64,000 nucleotides of DNA. Origin: Aquabacterium sp. GTDB taxonomy: Bacteria > Pseudomonadota > Gammaproteobacteria > Burkholderiales > Burkholderiaceae_C. The position numbers and the translations under genes were made by a program. The stretch spans positions 1 to 64,000 of the forward strand of contig NZ_JAQSDR010000037.1 of assembly GCF_029946005.1 (NCBI RefSeq), read 5' to 3'. This document shows, piece by piece, positions 58,694-64,000 of this stretch (positions are counted from its first letter, which is position 1; every line of letters begins with the position of its first letter). Under the pieces are notes generated by a model. The model saw nothing but the letters and a program-made list of their open reading frames with translations, had not been told where the DNA came from and searched no databases.

Positions 58694-61600
58694 ATGACAC
58701 GAGATTCATCCATGCACGCTTTTCGGCGTGCGTGCCGATGGGCCAGCGGTAGCTTGCTTTGGGTGGTGGCCAGCACCGCCATCGCGCAAACAAACGCCAC
58801 CATTTTTCAGCAGAGTTTTACCGGCGGCCTGGGTGCGTTCACGGCGGCGGGCACGGTGACAACCAGTGGCGCGGGTGCCGTCATGCTGGGGTCGACCCTC
58901 AAGGCCGATGGCGCCATCACCTCCAAATCGCTCAGCACGCAAGGCTACACCGGCATCACCGTGTCGTTCGACCGCGTGACCGCGAACATGGAAAGTGGCA
59001 TGCTGGCCTTCGATGAAGGTGTTTGCGAATACGCCATCAACGGTGGCTCGTTCACACGCCTGGAAGCCACTCGCGTGACCACCCCTGGCCGGGCCAGCTT
59101 CGTGCTGCCAACCACGGTCAACAACAGCAACATCACGCTCCGCTTCCGCGTCAGCGCCGATGTGGCCGATGAAACCTACACGGTCAACAACGTGGTGGTG
59201 ACTGGGGCCCTTGCCGGCACGGGCGGCACGGCCACGCCACCACCACTGGGCCAGTTCAGTACCTTCGAATCCGGCCACGTGCGGCCCATGGTCCTGTCTG
59301 CCGATGGCGCAAGCCTGTACGTGGTCAACACGCCGGATGCGCGGGTGGAGGTCTTCGATGTGACCGGCACGACGCCCGTGCTGCGCCAGTCCATCCCCGT
59401 TGGCCTGGAGCCGGTGGCAGTGGCCCTGGCGCCCAATGGCCGTCTGTGGGTGGTCAACCACCTGTCCGACAGCATCAGCATCGTCGACGTTTCCGTCGCA
59501 CCGGCGCGCGTGGTGAACACATTGCTGGTGGGTGATGAGCCCCGCGACATTGTCTTTGCTGGCCCTGGCAACCGCTGGGCCTTCATCACCGCCGCCCACC
59601 GTGGACAGAACACGAAGTTCGACGCCAAGCTGACGACGGCTGGTCAAGGTCGTGCCGACGTCTGGGTCTTTGACGCGACTTCGCAGGGCACGGCCTTGGG
59701 AGGCACGCCGACCACGGTGCTCAACATGTTCGGCGACACGCTGCGAGGCCTGGCCCGCAGCGCGGACGGCTCACGCGTTTACACCGCCGTGTTCAATTCG
59801 GGCAATCGAACCACGGTGGTTCGCGGCCACAAGCAGCTTGTGCTCGACAAGGGCGGTCCCACTGCGGCCGCCGACGGTACCGCGGCACCTGCCACCAGCC
59901 TGATCGTGCAGAAGAATGCCAATGGCGACTGGGTTGACGCTGGAGATCCCAAGAGCGGCGCGGCCCCCAAGGCCTGGAATCAGAACGTCAAGCTGGACCT
60001 GCCGGACTACGACGTCTTCACGATCGACACCACCACGGCCACCCCCATGGTGATCAACCGCCTGTCCGGCGTGGGCACCACCTTGTTCAACCTGGCGGTG
60101 AACCCGGCCAACGGCAAGGTCTACGTCAGCAATCAGGAGGCGCGCAACGTGGTGCGCTTTGAAGGTCCGGGCAAGAACAGTTCTACCGTGAACGGTAACT
60201 TTGTGCAGAGCCGCATCACGGTGATCGACGGCGCCTCCGTGCTGCCGCGGCACCTGAACAAGCACATCACCAGCTACGGCAAGCCGCTGGGCACCGCCGC
60301 CGAGAACGCCGCGGCCGTGTCAATGCCCCTTGAAATGGCGGTCACGCCTGATGGCGGCATGCTGTACCTGGTGTCCATGGGCACCAACAAGCTGGCCCGC
60401 TATGCCACATCTCAACTGGAGGCCGACAGCTTCACGCCTTCTGCGGCCCAACAGCTGGTCATGAGTGGTGGGTTGCCCACCGGTGTGGTGCTGGACGCTC
60501 CCCGGGGTCGCGCCTTTGTCACCACCCGTCAGGACAATGGCGTGTCGGTGGTGAACACGTCGATGTTCCGTGAAGTGGCCCATGTGACCATGGCCAACCC
60601 CGAGTCGGCCGATGTGGTCAAGGGTCGCCGCTTCATGTACGACGCGGCCTACACCTCCAGCCGGGGCGATTCGGCGTGCGCGTCGTGCCACATCTTTGGC
60701 GACATGGACCAGTTGGCGTGGGATCTGGGCAACCCGGATGACGTGCCGGCCAAGAACAACAACGCCTACAACCGTTTCGTGTTTTCGTTCCTGCGCACCA
60801 CCAAGAGTTTTCACCCCATGAAGGGACCGATGACGACGCAGAGCTTCCGCGGCATGGCCGGCAACGGTCCGCTGCACTGGCGTGGCGACCGCCAGGGTGT
60901 TTCCACCGGGGCGACTCTGGAGGAGCGGTCGTTCAAGGATTTCAGTGTGGCCTTCCCTGGCTTGTTGGGTCGTGAGCAGGCCTTGAATGACGAGGAGATG
61001 ACCTCCTTCGCGCGTTATGCGCTCAAGCTGGTGTACCCCCCCAGCCCGGTGGCCAACCTGGATACCAGCCTGACGGCCATTCAGAAGGCAGGCCAGGAGT
61101 TCTACATGAACAAGACCGCCGACACCTTGACCACCTGCAATGGCTGTCACGCGCTGGACCCCAGCAAGGGCCAGTACGGCACCGATGGCACCATGGCCTT
61201 CGAGGGTTTCGCGATTGCCGAGAACTTCAAGATCCCGCAGCTGCGCAACATGTACCAGAAGGTCGGCATGTTCGCGGAGAACGAGCCTGAGAAGTCGGCG
61301 ACCGGCGCTCAGATCAAGGGCTTCGGCTACGCCTTCGACGGCGCGCTGGGCACGGTCGATCAGTTCCTGTCCGCCGCCGTGTTCGTCTCGGTGAACGCGA
61401 CCGAGCGCAAGCAGCTGGAAGAGTTCGTGCTGGCGTTCCCGTCCGACCTGCAGCCGGTGGTCGGTCAGCAAGTGACCGTGACACCAACCAACGGATCGCA
61501 AAGTGACGTCAGTGCTCGCCTGAACCTGCTGGTGCAGCGCGCCATGGTCACCTCGCCACGCCCCGAGTGCGAGTTGGTTGCCAAGGGCGTGCTGGGTGGG

Positions 61601-61801
61601 GTCTCTCGTGGGTGGGTGCTGTCCCGCGCCTCTGGCACCTTTGTGCCGGACCGCCGTGGCGAAAGCGGTGTGAACCTCTCCACACTGGTGAGCACGGCCC
61701 GCACCGCCAGCACGCCGCTGACCTTCACATGCGCGCCTCCCGGCAACGGCACGCGCCTGGGCATTGACCGCAATGCCGACGGACGCTTTGACCGCGATTG
61801 A
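58694..61801 (+). CDS. secreted beta-propeller/di-haem cytochrome c fusion protein
   Basis: 1035 aa. Signal peptide (ends AIAQ, about 33), an N-terminal beta-sandwich (about 34-175), a YVTN/YncE-like beta-propeller (about 185-635; for example LSADGASLYVVNTPDARVEV) and a C-terminal cytochrome region with two haem sites, C662-ASCH666 and C815-NGCH819, spaced as in di-haem peroxidase/MauG-like proteins. The tail ends in an acidic DRNADGRFDRD, a calcium-type loop. It probably transfers electrons in the periplasm; substrate unknown. Sits between nirBD and the NasR-like gene; GAGGAG precedes the ATG. Confidence 0.8.
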   Translation: MTRDSSMHAFRRACRWASGSLLWVVASTAIAQTNATIFQQSFTGGLGAFTAAGTVTTSGAGAVMLGSTLKADGAITSKSLSTQGYTGITVSFDRVTANMESGMLAFDEGVCEYAINGGSFTRLEATRVTTPGRASFVLPTTVNNSNITLRFRVSADVADETYTVNNVVVTGALAGTGGTATPPPLGQFSTFESGHVRPMVLSADGASLYVVNTPDARVEVFDVTGTTPVLRQSIPVGLEPVAVALAPNGRLWVVNHLSDSISIVDVSVAPARVVNTLLVGDEPRDIVFAGPGNRWAFITAAHRGQNTKFDAKLTTAGQGRADVWVFDATSQGTALGGTPTTVLNMFGDTLRGLARSADGSRVYTAVFNSGNRTTVVRGHKQLVLDKGGPTAAADGTAAPATSLIVQKNANGDWVDAGDPKSGAAPKAWNQNVKLDLPDYDVFTIDTTTATPMVINRLSGVGTTLFNLAVNPANGKVYVSNQEARNVVRFEGPGKNSSTVNGNFVQSRITVIDGASVLPRHLNKHITSYGKPLGTAAENAAAVSMPLEMAVTPDGGMLYLVSMGTNKLARYATSQLEADSFTPSAAQQLVMSGGLPTGVVLDAPRGRAFVTTRQDNGVSVVNTSMFREVAHVTMANPESADVVKGRRFMYDAAYTSSRGDSACASCHIFGDMDQLAWDLGNPDDVPAKNNNAYNRFVFSFLRTTKSFHPMKGPMTTQSFRGMAGNGPLHWRGDRQGVSTGATLEERSFKDFSVAFPGLLGREQALNDEEMTSFARYALKLVYPPSPVANLDTSLTAIQKAGQEFYMNKTADTLTTCNGCHALDPSKGQYGTDGTMAFEGFAIAENFKIPQLRNMYQKVGMFAENEPEKSATGAQIKGFGYAFDGALGTVDQFLSAAVFVSVNATERKQLEEFVLAFPSDLQPVVGQQVTVTPTNGSQSDVSARLNLLVQRAMVTSPRPECELVAKGVLGGVSRGWVLSRASGTFVPDRRGESGVNLSTLVSTARTASTPLTFTCAPPGNGTRLGIDRNADGRFDRD

Positions 61802-61823
61802 CCCCAATCCGCGGTTAAATTGA

Positions 61824-61871
61824 GGACAATCGGCTGACTTCCCAGTTAGCCAGATTGTCCCTTTCATTTTT
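61824..61871 (+). terminator. intrinsic terminator abutting the NasR-like start codon
   Basis: GGACAATC (61824-61831) pairs with GATTGTCC (61853-61860), continued by GGCTGAC/GTTAGCC around a six-base loop, with one bulged A. CTTTCATTTTT follows. The T-run ends at base 61871, directly before the ATG of the next gene. It terminates the cytochrome transcript, but also leaves no room for a Shine-Dalgarno sequence for the next gene. Confidence 0.75.
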
Positions 61872-63167
61872 ATGCCCCTCTCAGTATCCCAGCTCGTCCT
61901 GCGCGCCAAACAACTGGAAATCGACGCCGTGCGGCACCTCGCCGGCCGCGTCGAGTTCGCGGACGTCATCGGCCAGTTGATCCACGCCCTGCAGCGCGAG
62001 CGAGGCGCCACCAGCATTTACCTGGCCTCCAGCGGTCAGCGCTTTCTGGCCGAGCGCCAGTCGGCCCTTGAAGAGGCCCTCCCCATTGAGGCAGCATTGC
62101 GGGCGCTGTTCGCCGAGCAATTGGAGCCCGCGCAAGGCGCCACGGCCAGCATGCTGTCGCTGATGGCCTGGGTGCTGCTCGACCTGGACACCCTGGCCGA
62201 TTTTCGGGTTCAGATCGACCAACGCACGCCGACCGCCCATGAGTCGGTGGCGGCCTTCAGCCGCTTGATCGCCGGCCTGGTCGAGCTGATCTTCCATGTG
62301 GCCGATGCGGCCCTGCACCCGGGCATTTCGCGCCTGCTGGTGGCCCTGGTCCACCTGGTGCAGGGCAAGGAGGCTGCGGGCCAGGAGCGTGCCGTGGGCG
62401 CGCAACTTTTCGCCTCGGGAGCTAGCGTCGACGCGGAACAGCAGCGCATCATTCACCTGATCGATGCCCAGGAGCGCAGCCTGCGCGTGTTCGAGGAGTT
62501 TGCCGAGCCCGCCCTGCGTGAGCGCTGGCAGCAGCATCAACTGACCCCCAATGTGGCGTTGCTGGAGCGCTTGCGCCGCACCTTGTGCACGGCCCGGCCC
62601 GGCGCGGCCCTGGACACGGGCCTGAGCGACAGCTGGTTCAAAGTGTCCAGCGAGCGCATCACCGAGATGTGGCAGGTGCAGGTCGAGCTGGTGCAGTGCT
62701 TGCGCCAGGTCTGCGAGGCGCAGCGCCACGCCACGCAGCAAGACCTGCAGGATTCGGAAGGCCTGCTTCAGCAGCTGCGCGACAACCCGCCGCCCCACAC
62801 CCACGCGGTGGGCCGCTTCTTCAACAACAACGCTGCCGAGCAGCCCGAGGCAGCTCCGGTCCTGCCCGCCATGTCGGATGGCCCCACCAGTGCCCGTGCG
62901 AACTCTCCCGAGCTGGTCGACCTGTTGAAGACACAGTCTGCGCGGCTCGCGAGCATGGAGCTCGAGTTGGACACGGCGCGCAGAACCCTGCACGAGCGCA
63001 AGGTGATCGAGCGGGCCAAGGGTGCCTTGATGTCCCGCCTGGGGATCACGGAGGAGGCGGCCTTCCGTGCCTTGCAAAAGGCGTCCATGGACCACAACCG
63101 CAAGCTGCTGGACGTGGCCGAAGCCACGCTGACCTTGCCCGACCTGGCCTTTGCCGCCAAGCCCTGA
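61872..63167 (+). CDS. NIT-ANTAR nitrate/nitrite-sensing transcription antiterminator (NasR-like)
   Basis: 431 aa. N-terminal all-helical NIT domain (about 30-300; IHALQRERGATSIYLASSG is the recognisable start of this nitrate/nitrite sensor) and C-terminal ANTAR domain (about 355-420; ERAKGALMSRLGITEEAAFRALQKASMDHNRKL) that binds RNA. In Klebsiella NasR, nitrate or nitrite binding allows the ANTAR dimer to prevent a leader terminator from forming. Cytoplasmic. The likely target is the attenuator directly downstream, and perhaps the nirB leader. Its own start lacks a ribosome-binding site. Confidence 0.9.
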   Translation: MPLSVSQLVLRAKQLEIDAVRHLAGRVEFADVIGQLIHALQRERGATSIYLASSGQRFLAERQSALEEALPIEAALRALFAEQLEPAQGATASMLSLMAWVLLDLDTLADFRVQIDQRTPTAHESVAAFSRLIAGLVELIFHVADAALHPGISRLLVALVHLVQGKEAAGQERAVGAQLFASGASVDAEQQRIIHLIDAQERSLRVFEEFAEPALRERWQQHQLTPNVALLERLRRTLCTARPGAALDTGLSDSWFKVSSERITEMWQVQVELVQCLRQVCEAQRHATQQDLQDSEGLLQQLRDNPPPHTHAVGRFFNNNAAEQPEAAPVLPAMSDGPTSARANSPELVDLLKTQSARLASMELELDTARRTLHERKVIERAKGALMSRLGITEEAAFRALQKASMDHNRKLLDVAEATLTLPDLAFAAKP

Positions 63168-63260
63168 ATGCACCACAAGAGAGCCTGACGCACCAGATCG
63201 GGCTGCGCGGCGTGCCTAAACAGCGCAAATTTCGGGCATGAATAATGCATGTTTTCAAGG

Positions 63261-63312
63261 GTCAAGCTAATGGCGGTTTGACACATGAACACGTGGATGA
63301 CGGCGTCCCCGT
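63261..63312 (+). promoter_or_regulatory. ANTAR-type tandem hairpins in the nitrite-channel leader
   Basis: P1: GUCAAGCU-[AAUGGC]-GGUUUGAC (63261-63282), an 8-bp stem with a six-base loop, A at 1 and G at 4. P2: ACGUGGAU-[GACGGC]-GUCCCCGU (63291-63312), with one mismatch, loop G at 4 but G instead of A at 1. Eight nt separate them. The 3' arm of P2 (63305-63312) is also part of the 5' arm of the following terminator, so the two folds exclude each other. Confidence 0.65.
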
Positions 63313-63363
63313 TCTGGCTCAGCTCAGGCTGCAGTCCAGACGGGGACGCCGTTTTTTGTTTTT
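63299..63363 (+). terminator. strong intrinsic terminator (attenuator) before nitrite channel gene
   Basis: ACGGCGTCCCCGT (63300-63312) pairs with ACGGGGACGCCGT (63340-63352); the stem continues inward with CTGG/CCAG and caps with CAGC-TCAG-GCTG. TTTTTTGTTTTT follows (63352-63363). It ends 25 bp before the channel gene ATG, so it must be bypassed for expression. Confidence 0.9.
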
Positions 63364-63388
63364 CGCTCTTATTTTCAAAGGAAGTCAG

Positions 63389-64000
63389 ATGGCTTACCTC
63401 GCTCCCGCCGAGTTCGTGACCAAGATGGTTGACGCCGGTGAATCCAAACTCCTGATGTCCACCCGAGACACCCTCATCCGCTCATTCATGGCCGGGGCCA
63501 TCCTGGCACTGGGCGCGGCCTTCGCGGTCACCATCACTGTGAACACTGGCAACGCCCTGCTGGGCGCACTGCTGTTCCCGGTCGGTTTCATCATGCTGTA
63601 CCTGCTGGGCTTTGACCTGCTGACCGGCGTGTTCACCCTGGCCCCCTTGGCCGTGTTTGACAAGCGTCCTGGCGCCACCTGGGGTGGCGTCATGCGCAAC
63701 TGGAGCCTCGTGTTCGTGGGCAACTTTGGCGGCGCCTTCATGGTGGCCGTGTTCATGGCCATCATCTTCACCTTCGGTTTCAGCGAGGCCCCCAATGCGG
63801 TCGGCCAGAAGATTGGTCACATTGGTGAGGGCCGCACGGTGGGCTACGCCGCGCACGGCGCTGCCGGCATGCTGACCCTGTTCATCCGTGGCGTGATGTG
63901 CAACTGGATGGTCTCCACTGGCGTGGTCGCGGCCATGATGTCCACCACGGTGTCGGGCAAGGCCATTGGCATGTGGATGCCGATTGCCTTGTTCTTCTAC
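63389..64000 (+). CDS. formate/nitrite transporter family channel, N-terminal part (cut by window edge)
   Basis: The first 204 residues are visible. Successive membrane helices (about 32-55, 62-85, 105-130, 155-180, 190-204) and text such as GVMCNWMVSTGVVAAMMS and KAIGMWMPIALFF fit the FNT fold of FocA/NirC pentameric channels. Given nirBD and a nitrate/nitrite-sensing regulator, nitrite uptake (NirC/NitA-like) is the likeliest role. Start ATG follows AAAGGAAG. The leader carries the ANTAR hairpins and attenuator. C-terminus lies outside the window. Confidence 0.9.
   Translation, partial: MAYLAPAEFVTKMVDAGESKLLMSTRDTLIRSFMAGAILALGAAFAVTITVNTGNALLGALLFPVGFIMLYLLGFDLLTGVFTLAPLAVFDKRPGATWGGVMRNWSLVFVGNFGGAFMVAVFMAIIFTFGFSEAPNAVGQKIGHIGEGRTVGYAAHGAAGMLTLFIRGVMCNWMVSTGVVAAMMSTTVSGKAIGMWMPIALFFY

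Noticed and set aside
61881-63176. A 431-codon open frame antisense to the NIT-ANTAR gene
   Set aside because: Exact mirror of the real gene with low-complexity His/Gln text; codon pattern fits the plus strand.

Overview
The window looks like chromosomal DNA of a beta-proteobacterium of the order Burkholderiales, most likely Comamonadaceae or a close relative. This is inferred from GC-rich coding sequence, a lysine/alanine-rich histone H1-like protein, and Burkholderiales-style gene neighbourhoods (ampD-pilR-pilS-PP0621-ccsA-like next to ffh; TPR-lolB-ispE-tRNA-Gln-prs-rplY-pth). I see no transposase, phage gene, CRISPR array or rRNA.

Layout. 1-4.8 kb: a histone-like gene (cut by the window edge) and class Ia ribonucleotide reductase nrdAB, with a tandem NrdR-box-like promoter and leader hairpins. 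4.8-18.2 kb: housekeeping genes: ampD, the PilRS two-component system, a cytochrome c assembly-like protein, ffh and ftsY (both GTPases of the SRP pathway), rsmD-coaD-ferredoxin, pth, rplY, prs and tRNA-Gln(TTG). 18.3-25.7 kb: ispE, lolB, a TPR protein, then mutM, a dynamin-like GTPase and mutY, the last two overlapping by 4 bp. 25.8-35.2 kb: a secreted fasciclin protein with an ECF sigma/anti-sigma pair, a GMC oxidoreductase with a divergent TetR, exonuclease III, a cyclase/FAH-hydrolase pair with a divergent TetR and a double palindromic operator, and a chemoreceptor. 35.3-41.9 kb: a tripartite RND efflux operon with a divergent TetR and three copies of a palindromic operator. 41.9-54.2 kb: a heavy-metal (probably copper) resistance island: CusRS-like two-component system, CusCBA-like exporter, four small secreted or membrane proteins rich in His/Met, and a Cu(+)-type P-ATPase. 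54.2-55.1 kb: a voltage-gated-type potassium channel. 55.6-64 kb: a nitrite assimilation locus: nirBD, a beta-propeller/di-heme cytochrome fusion, a NasR-like NIT-ANTAR sensor/antiterminator, and a formate/nitrite channel gene that runs off the window.

The most interesting system is the last one. The leader of the nitrite channel gene holds two consecutive small hairpins with six-base loops followed by a strong intrinsic terminator whose 5' arm overlaps the second hairpin. This is the geometry of an ANTAR-controlled attenuator, and it lies directly downstream of the gene for a NIT-ANTAR protein. The nirB leader carries a second tandem pair of hexaloop hairpins, both with A at loop position 1 and G at position 4. 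I infer one nitrate/nitrite-sensing RNA-binding protein that controls both nitrite uptake and nitrite reduction, with an uncharacterised propeller-cytochrome encoded between them.

Start codons were moved inward from the longest open frame where a ribosome-binding site, signal peptide or family N-terminus supported it; these choices are stated per gene. All functional calls are from reading the sequence, without database searches.
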